A stretch of 64,000 bases of DNA. Origin: Actinokineospora globicatena. GTDB lineage: Bacteria > Actinomycetota > Actinomycetes > Mycobacteriales > Pseudonocardiaceae. Of the stretch, positions 18,725 to 29,791 are shown piece after piece (the stretch's first letter is position 1; every line of letters begins with the position of its first letter). The notes under the pieces were generated by a model. It was given only the letters and a program-made list of their open reading frames with translations, was not told where the DNA came from and ran no database searches. A program made the position numbers and the translations under genes. The DNA is taken from assembly GCF_024171945.1 (NCBI RefSeq), contig NZ_JAMTCR010000004.1:806001-870000 (forward strand). The letters run 5' to 3'.

Positions 18725-19402
18725 TCACCAGCCTCGGGTGCGCCACTCCGCTAGGTGGGGGCGTTGTTCGCCGAGGGTGGAGTCGTCGCCGTGGCCTGGG
18801 TAGAACCAGGTGGGGTCGGGGAGGACGTCGAAGATTCGGGATTGGACGTCGTCGAGGAGGGAGGTGAAGTTCTCCGGGGAGGAGGTCTTGCCGACGCCGC
18901 CCGGGAAGAGGGAGTCGCCGGTGAAGAGGTGGGGGGTGCCGGTGGGGTCGCGGTAGAGCAGGGCGATGGAGCCGGGGGTGTGGCCGCGCAGGTGGATGAC
19001 CTCGAGGGTGACCTCGCCCACGTTGATGGTGTCGCCGTGTTCGACGAGGACGTCCGGTGGTACTGGCAGGGGGTCGGCGTCGAGGGGGTGGGCGATGGTG
19101 TTGGCTCCGAAGGCGCCCGCGGTGGCGCCGAGGCCCTGCCAGTGATCGGCGTGCTGGTGGGTGGTGACGATGGTGCGCAGCGTCGGGCGGTCTTGGCCGT
19201 GGCCGACGAGGTCGGAGAGCCGCTCGGGGTCGTTGGCCGCGTCGACCAGCAGGCCCTCGCGGGTGGCGCGGCAGGTGAGGAGGTAGGCGTTGTTGTCCAT
19301 CGGGCCGACCGAGACCTTGGTGATGGTCAGCGCGGGGAGGGTGCGCCTGGTGGCTGCACCGCCGGGTTCGACGTGCCCGGTGTAGTCGTCGACGAGGTCC
19401 AC
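18725..19402 (-). CDS. MBL-fold metallohydrolase (glyoxalase II-like)
   Basis: 225 residues with the metallo-beta-lactamase metal site THQHADH (about residues 80-86), later His in LRGHTPGSIAL, Asp in FTGDSLFPGGVGKT and His in FYPGHGDDST. The pattern fits the glyoxalase II/persulfide-dioxygenase side of the superfamily; thioester or related hydrolysis is likely, substrate unknown. GTG 19402 is preceded by GGAGGAGG, though about 14 bases away. Confidence 0.88.
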   Translation of the reverse strand: MDLVDDYTGHVEPGGAATRRTLPALTITKVSVGPMDNNAYLLTCRATREGLLVDAANDPERLSDLVGHGQDRPTLRTIVTTHQHADHWQGLGATAGAFGANTIAHPLDADPLPVPPDVLVEHGDTINVGEVTLEVIHLRGHTPGSIALLYRDPTGTPHLFTGDSLFPGGVGKTSSPENFTSLLDDVQSRIFDVLPDPTWFYPGHGDDSTLGEQRPHLAEWRTRGW

Positions 19403-19505
19403 GGGCGCCGACGGTACCTCCTCCGGCGGCCCCCGGTGCGGCCCCTTATCCTGTTATCAGAGCGTGACATGAAACCGACCCCTGTCGCCGGACACCTGTG
19501 AGCTC

Positions 19506-20735
19506 GTGCTGACACCCCAGACAGCGAACCAGAAGCGGTCCCCGCGCAAGATCAGCTGGGACGTGCTGCGCGTCGTCGCCGTGTACACGGTCGTCGTGCA
19601 GCACATCACCCACCAGTCGCCGATCAACCACGCGGAACTCGGGCCGTACCCCTTCGTGCTCCCGTTGCAGTTCGGCGCGAGCACGCTGTTGGTGATCTCC
19701 GCGTTCTTCGTCTGCGTGACCGTACGCCGCGGAGCGCCCAAGCGCTGGTTGTGGAACCGGGTCGCCCGGCTACTCCCGGCCTACCTCGTCGCGGTAGTCG
19801 TGACCTACGCGGTGTCGCGCGCCGTGGCCACGTCCTTCGGCTGGTACCTGCCCACACACACCGACCTGCTGGCGAACCTCTTACTCATCCAGGCGTGGGC
19901 GCCGGACTTCCACTGGGTCGACGCCTCGTACTGGACGCTGCCCGTGCAGCTCATGTCCTTCGTGCTCGCCGCCCTGATCTGGCCGAGGGGCCTGATGCGC
20001 GGCAAGGCCATCCCGATCACCCTGTGGACCCTCGTGGTCGCGCCGGTCGTGATCCGCTTCGTTTGGCGCCACGACGACGCCGCGCAGTGGGTCAAGTCGC
20101 TGTTCGACGGGCTGGCGCTGCACCGGGTCGCGCTCTTCGGCGTCGGCGTGGCGATCTGGCTGTGGACCAGGCACCGGATGTCCGGCCCGCACCTGGCCCT
20201 CTACGGGGTCGCCGTGCTGGTCGCCCAGGACGCGCACTCCTACTTCGCCGACACCCCGTCCACCATCGCCTTCGGTGTGGTGCTCGTCGGCATCGTCGCC
20301 GCGGCCGGGGGACCGGACTGGGCGGTGCTGCGCGGGCTGACTCGGCCGATCCGCTGGCTGGCCGGGATCTCCTTTGGCGTCTACCTGGTGCACCAGGAAC
20401 TCGGCTTCGTGCTGGCCAGGTACCTGCTCGACAAGGGCATCGGCCCCTGGGGTCGGCTGCTGGCCTGCGTGGCGATGGCGCTGCTGCTCGGCTGGGCGAT
20501 CACCAGGCTCGTGGAGCGCCCGGCGCACGCCTGGCTGACCGCGCACGGCCCGACCGCGTGGGCCTGGCTGCGGTCGAAGGTCGAGCGTCAGCCCCAGGCG
20601 CCCAACTCCGGCGGCGTCCCGGTCAGCCCGGCCCCGTCGCCCCTGCCTGCCAGCCACCCGAGTACCACCGGCGCCGGTCCGGTCAGCTCCCGCGAGCTGG
20701 AGTGGGTCGCGATGGCCAGCTCCCAGGTGCGCTGA
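19506..20735 (+). CDS. Integral-membrane acyltransferase (acyltransferase-3 family)
   Basis: 409 residues with about ten membrane segments. The family N-terminal signature is present (ISWDVLRVVAVYTVVVQHIT, the His in the first segment being the usual catalytic candidate), plus RLLPAYLVAVVV and a late SFGVYLVHQELGF segment. Such enzymes transfer acyl groups to sugars or lipids at the cell surface. The final 60 residues after LVERPAHAWL form a Pro/Ser-rich tail that overlaps the convergent MDMPI-family gene by 148 bases. Confidence 0.85.
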   Translation: MLTPQTANQKRSPRKISWDVLRVVAVYTVVVQHITHQSPINHAELGPYPFVLPLQFGASTLLVISAFFVCVTVRRGAPKRWLWNRVARLLPAYLVAVVVTYAVSRAVATSFGWYLPTHTDLLANLLLIQAWAPDFHWVDASYWTLPVQLMSFVLAALIWPRGLMRGKAIPITLWTLVVAPVVIRFVWRHDDAAQWVKSLFDGLALHRVALFGVGVAIWLWTRHRMSGPHLALYGVAVLVAQDAHSYFADTPSTIAFGVVLVGIVAAAGGPDWAVLRGLTRPIRWLAGISFGVYLVHQELGFVLARYLLDKGIGPWGRLLACVAMALLLGWAITRLVERPAHAWLTAHGPTAWAWLRSKVERQPQAPNSGGVPVSPAPSPLPASHPSTTGAGPVSSRELEWVAMASSQVR

Positions 20736-21391
20736 CGCCCGTCGGGCAGGTCCGCGACCAGCCGCAGCGGCAGCCCGTCGGCGCGCGCCCGGTGCGGCCG
20801 GACCGCGAGGTCGAGCAGCCGGTCCAGGTGCGCCACCGGGATGTCGGCGTAGCCGGTGCCCGCGTCCAGGTCGACCAGGTGGTTCCACGCCTCGAACAGC
20901 GCGAGCTCCGGGATCTCGGCGGCGGGCAGCGCGCGGCCGGACGGGTGCGTGACCGTCGCCGTCCACTCGCTCTCACCCAGCCGAGCGATAGCAGTGTGGA
21001 ATCGGTCACACGCGGCGTAGAGGTCCTCGCGGATCACCCGCGCCTCGCGGCCCGCGCCGTCCTCGATGTCGGCGTCGCGGTCGGCCCGACTGGTGTACGC
21101 CGGGTGCTCGACCTCGGTCCGCGCCCAGGTCAGCAGGTTGACCAGCGCGTCGGCGTTGCGCGCGAGGTGGCTGACCACGTGCGCCCGCGACCAGCCGGGG
21201 AGCAGGCTCGGCTCGCGGAACGCCGGGTCCGGCAGGTCGGCGACCACCCGGTGCAGCACGACCCACGCCTCGCGCACCGCCTGGTGCGCGGCCCCGGCCC
21301 TGCTCTCCCCGTCGGAGCGGCGCTGACCAGGGAGTCCGGGGGATGATGTTGCCGTATCGGTCGTGCTCGTGGACGTGTCGGACACGCTCAT
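20588..21391 (-). CDS. Mycothiol-dependent maleylpyruvate isomerase family protein
   Basis: 267 residues. The N-terminal DinB-like helical bundle has LLPGWSRAHVVSHLARNADA, with the His residues used for metal binding in this family. The C-terminal MDMPI domain runs to LRLVADLPDGRQRTWEL and SRELTGPAPVVLGWLAGRG. Members are mycothiol-dependent isomerases or transferases, and the actual reaction here is unknown. ATG 21391 leaves a Thr/Ser-rich leader of about 30 residues; a start further in is possible. The 3' end overlaps the acyltransferase gene. Confidence 0.85.
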   Translation of the reverse strand: MSVSDTSTSTTDTATSSPGLPGQRRSDGESRAGAAHQAVREAWVVLHRVVADLPDPAFREPSLLPGWSRAHVVSHLARNADALVNLLTWARTEVEHPAYTSRADRDADIEDGAGREARVIREDLYAACDRFHTAIARLGESEWTATVTHPSGRALPAAEIPELALFEAWNHLVDLDAGTGYADIPVAHLDRLLDLAVRPHRARADGLPLRLVADLPDGRQRTWELAIATHSSSRELTGPAPVVLGWLAGRGDGAGLTGTPPELGAWG

Positions 21392-21765
21392 ACCCACCCC
21401 CGACTGGTGCTGCTGGTGTGATCGGAGCAACGCGCTCCCACCACCAGCGTAGGCCGGTTCGGCTACTCGCGGGTACCGCTCCGCGGGTGCACGGCCGGGG
21501 TCGGTCGGCGAGAATTGTCGGTGCCCCCGTCTAGCATCCCCAACGCCACTCCCGCAGCCATCGCCACGAGGTCGTTCCGCAGGTCGAGCACGGTCCGCGC
21601 CCGGTGCCCCACGCCACCGGGTGGCGTCGGCCGCGACCACCGCGGGTACCCCGGGCCCGCGGCGGCGGGGGGCGGCGCACCCAGATTTGGACACACCCAC
21701 CAGCAGTTGACCCATGAGCAGTGCGGTCCGAGCGATCGCCGCTCAGCACTACCGAAGGGACCTCA
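21392..21765. other. Region upstream of uvrA, no firm gene
   Basis: This 374-bp stretch separates the divergent MDMPI-family and uvrA genes. On the minus strand 21463-21696 can encode a 77-residue peptide with a plausible helix (TVLDLRNDLVAMAAGVALGM), but its ends are low-complexity and no ribosome binding site is evident. I looked for a LexA-type CGAAC-N4-GTTCG box and did not see one. Confidence 0.4.
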
Positions 21766-24618
<2,853 letters not shown>

Positions 24619-24628
24619 CCGGATGGGG

Positions 24629-24658
24629 CGCCGCCGGTGGCCTGGGTCACCGGCGGCG
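24629..24658 (+). terminator. uvrA terminator hairpin
   Basis: A perfect 11-bp stem (CGCCGCCGGTG / CACCGGCGGCG, 8-nt loop) begins 11 bases after the uvrA stop. Confidence 0.75.
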
Positions 24659-24792
24659 ACTACCGCCGGAGTTCGCTCGGAGACGTGCGGTAACCAGCGG
24701 AAACGACATCTGGACATGGTGTATCCCGGTCGCGGATGCTGACTCCTACCTCGTAGCCGCGACAGTTCGCGGGTCGCGCGAGGAGGACGTCA

Positions 24793-25059
24793 GTGTTCGA
24801 GACAACGGAACTCGAGGCCAGAGTCGTGAAGCCGCACCGGGTCACCGCAGCCTCGCTCGCCCTCATCGACGGCGGCGCGGGCGTGCGCGCGTGGGATGAC
24901 CGCAAGGGCATCACCGCGCCCGCCGAGTTCCGCCTGCTCGAGCGCGGCCGCCACCGCGCGCCCGCGGCGGGTCTCGGGCAGGGCCGCGGCGAGCAGTGCC
25001 TGCGGATGGCCCCGGTGCGGGCGGGGGCCGACCAGCGGGGGCCAGTGCGTGCCGGGTGA
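24793..25059 (+). CDS. Unrecognised 88-residue protein upstream of the YcaO gene
   Basis: GTG 24793 follows GAGGAGGACGTCA, a strong ribosome binding site, and third codon positions are nearly all G/C after the first ten codons, so this frame looks translated. The first 55 residues are a plausible folded segment (RVTAASLALIDGGAGVRAWD); the rest is Gly/Arg-rich. It has few Cys/Ser/Thr near the C-terminus, so it does not look like an azole precursor peptide. Its end overlaps the next gene by 11 bases if that gene starts at GTG 25049. It may be the N-terminal part of the YcaO protein separated by a frameshift. Confidence 0.5.
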   Translation: MFETTELEARVVKPHRVTAASLALIDGGAGVRAWDDRKGITAPAEFRLLERGRHRAPAAGLGQGRGEQCLRMAPVRAGADQRGPVRAG

Positions 25060-27139
25060 CACGGGCAACGGCGTCGACGACCCCACGCGTGTGACCCCGG
25101 GGCGGGTCGCGGCGGGGGCCGCCGTCGACGAACCGACCCAGGTGACCTCGCGGGCCGTCGTGCTGGGCGCGGACGACCCGACGCAGGCCACCTCGAGCGC
25201 GGTCGCGGCGAGTGTCGTCGCCGCGGTCGACGGGCGCGCCGCGGACGCTGGGCGGGTCGGGGACGCTGGACGGGCCGGGGGAGACCCGTTGCCGGGGGAT
25301 GAGACGACCAAGATGGTGGTCGTCCCGGTGCTCGAACCCAGGGCTGAGCCGCGCGCCCGCGCGGTGCGGTCCCGGGAGTGGGACCGGCACCTGCGGGACT
25401 GCCTGCGCCGGGAGTTCGGGTCGAAGGTCACGGTGTCCGGTGAGCCATTGGTTCAGGGCGCGCGGCTCGCGGTCGTGCGGGGCGAGGACCCGGGGTTCGA
25501 ACGTAGAGCGCGGTTGGCGAAGACTCGCGCGTTGACCGTGACTGTTGTGGACGGTGTTATCGAGCTAGGGCCGTTGGCGGTGCCGGGGGAGCCGGGGTGC
25601 GCCGCGTGCGCCAGGGCTCGTCGGGTTGGGGCTGCCGCCGCGACGGCGGATGAGCGCGACCCCGACGCCACGGAAGTCGTGCGTGACCGGGAGATCCCGG
25701 CCGAGGCGGTCGCCGCCTTGGACCAGATGGTGCGGGCCGCCGTGGAGGGTGACAAGGCGCTGGCCGGGTACGTCGTGGAGATCGGCGCGGGTGAGCCCTT
25801 GTGGCACAAGGTGATCCCCATGCCCGACTGCGACCTGTGCGGCGGCGCGGACGGTATCGCCACCGTCGGCATCCCCGAAGACGAAGACGATCCCGAGGCG
25901 CTACTCCAAGCGCTAGCGGGCTGGGTCGACCCTCTTACCGGTGTCATCCCGTGGGTGTCGGTAAGCGAACCGCTGACAGGTGGCCCCTTCGTGGGCACGG
26001 CAGCTCCGCCGCATCTAGTGGTCGGCCGCGAGGTTCGCTCTATGCCGATCGGGTGGGGTAAGGGCATGACCCGCCACGCGGCGATCGTCTCCGCGGTAGG
26101 GGAAGCGATCGAGCGGTACTCGGCATCGCTACCGGACCCGGGCAGGGTGGTGTGGGCGCGCGCGGCCGACTTAGAGGGCGAGGTGCTCGACCCACGCGAG
26201 TTCCCCCTCTATGAGCCCGAGCAGTACGCGACCCGCGGCTTCCCTTACGTCCCCTACGACCGGCGCATCGACCACCCGTGGGTGCGCGGCAACTGGCTCG
26301 GCACGGACAAGAGCGTCTGGGTGCCCGCCGTCTTCAGCTACTTGGCGATGGGCCTCCTGCCAGAGCACCTGATCAGCCAAGGTACGTCTAACGGTCTCGC
26401 TGCGGGCGCGGACGCCGATAGCGCTGCCGTGTGCGCGACCCTGGAACTGGTCGAGCGCGACGCCATGATGTGCGCGTGGCTCTCCGGCGCCAAGGGCCGG
26501 TTCGTCGAACTGGACGACACGCTCGACATCGAGGTCACCGACGTCGTCGACGCGCTGCGCGAAGCGGGCCCCTCGGTCGAGGTGTACGTGCTGCCGACCT
26601 CCGCCTACGGCACCACCGCCGTCGCGCTCGCGATCGGCGACGGCAGGCGCTGGCCCGCGATCTCCCTCGGCCTCGGCGCCGACCGCTCGCCCCGCGCCGC
26701 CATCCGCGCCGCCGTCCTCGAACTGGCCCAGACCGCGCCGCACCTGGCCGCCCTGCTGCGCGACGGCCACCGCGCGCCCCGGCACGCCGGTGAGGTCAGG
26801 GAGATGCTCGACCACGCCGCGTTCTACTTCCCGCTCGGCCGCATGGAGGCCTTCGACCGGCTGCGCTGCGGCGGCACCTCCCGGCTGGCCGACCTGCCCG
26901 AACCCGCCTTCGACACCTCGGTCGCCGACCTGGCGGGCCAGCTGGGCACGGCGGGCATCCGGGTCGCGGTGGTCGACGTGACCAGCGCGGACGTGGCTAC
27001 CAGCCCGTTCCGGGTGGTCCGCGCGGTCAGCCCCGACCTGCAGCCGATCAGCTACGGCCACGGCGTGCACCGCGCCCCGGTCGCCCGGTTGCGCCACCGC
27101 GGCGTCCCGATCCGCAGGCTGGTGCACCCGATCTGGTGA
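25049..27139 (+). CDS. TOMM-type YcaO cyclodehydratase-like protein with E1-like N-terminal part
   Basis: About 696 residues from GTG 25049 (an upstream ATG at 24896 is also open). Residues 1-90 are an acidic low-complexity region with four spaced variants of D-[DE]-[PT]-T-[RQK]: DDPTRVT, DEPTQVT, DDPTQAT, DETTKMV. An E1/docking-like part follows with GPLAVPGEPGCAACARAR and PMPDCDLCGG. The YcaO domain starts near residue 310: GWGKGMTRHAAIVSAVGEAI with EAIERYS, and SNGLAAGADADSAA with ELVERDA, the ATP/Mg sites. YcaO enzymes make azolines, thioamides or amidines on ribosomal peptides. The C-terminus (VHPIW) lacks the PxPxP motif. No dehydrogenase or precursor gene is adjacent. Confidence 0.85.
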   Translation: MPGDTGNGVDDPTRVTPGRVAAGAAVDEPTQVTSRAVVLGADDPTQATSSAVAASVVAAVDGRAADAGRVGDAGRAGGDPLPGDETTKMVVVPVLEPRAEPRARAVRSREWDRHLRDCLRREFGSKVTVSGEPLVQGARLAVVRGEDPGFERRARLAKTRALTVTVVDGVIELGPLAVPGEPGCAACARARRVGAAAATADERDPDATEVVRDREIPAEAVAALDQMVRAAVEGDKALAGYVVEIGAGEPLWHKVIPMPDCDLCGGADGIATVGIPEDEDDPEALLQALAGWVDPLTGVIPWVSVSEPLTGGPFVGTAAPPHLVVGREVRSMPIGWGKGMTRHAAIVSAVGEAIERYSASLPDPGRVVWARAADLEGEVLDPREFPLYEPEQYATRGFPYVPYDRRIDHPWVRGNWLGTDKSVWVPAVFSYLAMGLLPEHLISQGTSNGLAAGADADSAAVCATLELVERDAMMCAWLSGAKGRFVELDDTLDIEVTDVVDALREAGPSVEVYVLPTSAYGTTAVALAIGDGRRWPAISLGLGADRSPRAAIRAAVLELAQTAPHLAALLRDGHRAPRHAGEVREMLDHAAFYFPLGRMEAFDRLRCGGTSRLADLPEPAFDTSVADLAGQLGTAGIRVAVVDVTSADVATSPFRVVRAVSPDLQPISYGHGVHRAPVARLRHRGVPIRRLVHPIW

Positions 27140-27186
27140 CCCGGAGTTCACCGGGTGGACAGCGCCGGTGGGCAGGATCACCGCGT

Positions 27187-28428
27187 ATGCGCACCGCGGC
27201 CGTCCTCGGCTCCCTGGTCTTGCTCCCCCTCCTCGCCTCACCCGCCGCCGCCGACCTCCCGCAGGTCAGGGCGACGGTCGAGACCCAGCCCAACTACGAC
27301 GACGAGGGCGCCGACGCCGACGACCCGGCCATCTGGGTCAACCACGCGCGCTCGGACCGCAGCCGCGTCGTCGGCACCCTCAAGAACGGCGGGCTCGCCG
27401 TGTTCGACCTGGGCGGCACCCAGGTCCAGCACTTCCCGACCCCACCGGCGCCCACCCCGGAGGCCGAGGCGGGCCGGTTCAACAACGTCGACATCGTGCA
27501 GGGCGCCCGCGTCGGCCGCCGCACGCTCGACCTCGCCGTCGTCTCCGACCGGGGCCGCGACCGCATCCGGGTCTACGCGATCGACCGCGCCGGTGTGCTC
27601 ACCGATGTCACCACCGCCACGCCGCCGCGCGCGTTCAGCGCCACCGAGACGGAGGTCGACGAGCAGCGCACCGCCTACGGCCTCACCGTGGTGCCGGACC
27701 CGGACGGTGGCGCGCCCTGGGTCGTGGTGAGCAGGAGGCACGAGACCCGCCTCGGCGTGTTCCGGCTCGCCGACGACGGTGCTGGCCGTATCACCTACCG
27801 CCGTGTCGACACAGTTGACCTACCTGCGACGTTTGCCGTGCCGGGCGGCAACTGGTCGCCGTGTGCGGAGCCGGGGGAGGGGCCGCAGGTCGAAGGCATG
27901 GTCTTCGACCCGACCGACGGCACGCTCTATGCCGCTCAGGAAGACGTGGGCATCTGGCGAATCTCGCTGCGCCACGGCCGATTCGGCAAGCCCGCTTTGG
28001 TCGACAAGGTGCGCGAGTTCGGTAGGCCTGCCGTGTACGACGACGCTACCGAGGAGTGCAGCTTCACTGGCCCGCCTTCGCCCGCCGCAGGCCGCTACCT
28101 CACCGCCGACGCCGAGGGTCTCACCATCGCCTACGGCAAGAGGGGCGAAAAACAGCTACTGGCCTCTAGCCAGGGGGACAGCACCTTCGTCACCTACGAC
28201 ATCACGCGCGGCAACCCTAAGCACACCGGTGGCTTCACCGTCGCCTCTAGCTCCACAGTGGACGGCGTCCAGCACAGCGACGGCGCCGCAGTGGTCACCA
28301 CCCCGCTTGGCCGCGACTACCCCCACGGCCTCTTGGTCCTCCACGACGGTGAGAACACCCCGGGAGACCGCGAGAGCACCAACTTCAAGTTCGTCCGCTG
28401 GGACCGAGTGCCCGGCTCGATCCGCTAG
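27187..28428 (+). CDS. Secreted beta-propeller phytase
   Basis: 413 residues with a signal peptide (AAVLGSLVLLPLLASPAAAD). Beta-propeller phytase features follow: DADDPAIWVNHARSDRSRVV, TLKNGGLAVFDLGG, RFNNVDIVQG, and in the second half CAEPGEGPQVEGMVFD and YLTADAEGLTIAYG, which carry the Asp/Glu calcium ligands. It probably releases phosphate from inositol phosphates outside the cell. ATG 27187 puts the signal peptide at the N-terminus; GTG 27136 would overlap the YcaO stop but add a non-signal extension. Confidence 0.88.
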   Translation: MRTAAVLGSLVLLPLLASPAAADLPQVRATVETQPNYDDEGADADDPAIWVNHARSDRSRVVGTLKNGGLAVFDLGGTQVQHFPTPPAPTPEAEAGRFNNVDIVQGARVGRRTLDLAVVSDRGRDRIRVYAIDRAGVLTDVTTATPPRAFSATETEVDEQRTAYGLTVVPDPDGGAPWVVVSRRHETRLGVFRLADDGAGRITYRRVDTVDLPATFAVPGGNWSPCAEPGEGPQVEGMVFDPTDGTLYAAQEDVGIWRISLRHGRFGKPALVDKVREFGRPAVYDDATEECSFTGPPSPAAGRYLTADAEGLTIAYGKRGEKQLLASSQGDSTFVTYDITRGNPKHTGGFTVASSSTVDGVQHSDGAAVVTTPLGRDYPHGLLVLHDGENTPGDRESTNFKFVRWDRVPGSIR

Positions 28429-28441
28429 ACCTCGATTGCCT

Positions 28442-28477
28442 CTAGTCGTGACCTCCCGCGCGGGAGGTCGCGACTAG
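28442..28477. terminator. Bidirectional hairpin between phytase and membrane protein
   Basis: A 36-bp palindrome with one T/G mismatch pair, centred on CCCGCGCGGG, separates two convergent genes and covers the stop codon of the membrane protein gene. Confidence 0.75.
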
Positions 28478-29676
28478 GCGCTCAGTTCGGCGGTGATCGG
28501 CGAACGCGTGCCGTAGCGCTCCATCGCCGCGCCGGTAGCGACAAGTGCGGCGGCAGCAACTAGGGCCAGGGTCACCCACCACGTGGGGTGGTTGTTGTCG
28601 AGTAAGACCCCGTTGCCCAGGCCCAGATCTCCCAACGGTCCTGCTGAGGCCCCGGCCAACCCGAGCACGACCACCACCAGCGGTGAGTCGCCGCATCGCT
28701 CAGCGACAACGCTGCCTGCGAGGACCACTAGTCCTGCGCCAACTCCGAGTAGTGCCATCGCATACCCGCTGCCATCGTCGACGAACACCGGTAGCACCAA
28801 CCCCGCCGCGGTAGCCGTGACGGTGAATAGCAGCGCGCGCACCGCAGTCAGCGCAAACGCGGCGAACACCAACACGCCGCCCACCAATGCCAACCACGCC
28901 AACACGCTCGGCCGCGCTCCCACCGGGTGGCCATCGAGCCGAATCCCCGCCCGCACCAACGCGATCCCCACCACCGCGACGACCACCAGCGCCGTAGTCT
29001 CAAGGGTCGCCCGCACCGCTGTTAGCGCTGCCAGTCCGACCAGCGCGATCACCGATACCAGTCGCAGACGGTCATCCAGCTCAGGTAGTGCGCTAGCGGC
29101 CACAGCGAGCACGCCAGCCGCGAGCACCCACGGCGGGCCTGCCGTCGTCCGGGAATCCCGCCTGCTCACCAGCACGGCGGCAGCGCCACCCGCCACCGCG
29201 AGACCGGCGGCCACGAACGGCACCAGGTCCCAGATCGAGGGCTCGAACCGGGACCTGGCCAGCGGCCCGCTCGCGGTGAACGCGCCGACCGCGATCCCGG
29301 CCAGCGCCGCGCCATGCGCCCGGTGCTCCACCGCGAGCAGCCGCCCGGCACCCCCGAGGGCACCGAGGAGCAGCAGCACCGCGGCGACCGAGGTGATCAC
29401 CGACACCACCTGGAGCCGGACCGCCGCGCTGGTCTCCGGCGGCAGCGGCCAGTTGTCCACCCACAACACCGCGTCCGCCGTGCTCAACGCGCCACCGACG
29501 ACGAGCACCCACGGCCACGCGCGGCCGGGGAACCGCCACAGCGCGACCAGCGCGGCGGTCGCGGCGACCAGGACCAACCAGCCCCAGCCGCCCACGGCCC
29601 CCGGCGGCGCGGGGTGGCGCAGCAGCAGCGCGCCGGTGGTGGCGAGGGCGGCGACGAAGGCCCACCGAGAGGTCAT
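28474..29676 (-). CDS. Polytopic membrane protein of unknown function
   Basis: 400 residues with roughly twelve hydrophobic helices and short loops. No catalytic motif or known transporter signature was recognised. Charged spots such as LWVDNWPLPPETSA and AMLLGVGAG-like helices do not point to a family. It may be a transporter or a membrane anchor. ATG 29676 is followed directly by a hydrophobic stretch (WAFVAALATTGALLL). The gene stands alone between phytase (convergent) and the symporter gene (same strand, about 115 bases downstream of that gene's stop). Confidence 0.65.
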   Translation of the reverse strand: MTSRWAFVAALATTGALLLRHPAPPGAVGGWGWLVLVAATAALVALWRFPGRAWPWVLVVGGALSTADAVLWVDNWPLPPETSAAVRLQVVSVITSVAAVLLLLGALGGAGRLLAVEHRAHGAALAGIAVGAFTASGPLARSRFEPSIWDLVPFVAAGLAVAGGAAAVLVSRRDSRTTAGPPWVLAAGVLAVAASALPELDDRLRLVSVIALVGLAALTAVRATLETTALVVVAVVGIALVRAGIRLDGHPVGARPSVLAWLALVGGVLVFAAFALTAVRALLFTVTATAAGLVLPVFVDDGSGYAMALLGVGAGLVVLAGSVVAERCGDSPLVVVVLGLAGASAGPLGDLGLGNGVLLDNNHPTWWVTLALVAAAALVATGAAMERYGTRSPITAELSA

Positions 29677-29791
29677 GATCGCCACCGTACAGCGCACGAC
29701 GGAGGTCGGGGGCCGCTACGCCGAACCGCCCGCACCGGGGGCATCGGTCGCGGGCGGCTCACGCGGTACAACGAACGACAGCGCGGCCAGG

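Noticed and set aside
24793..25059. 88-residue ORF as a TOMM precursor peptide
   Set aside because: Its C-terminal half has almost no Cys/Ser/Thr to cyclise and no leader/core boundary.
24790..25431. Long minus-strand ORF opposite the YcaO gene start
   Set aside because: Its protein is Arg/Ser/Thr-rich low complexity typical of a GC-rich antisense shadow; no ribosome binding site or family resemblance.
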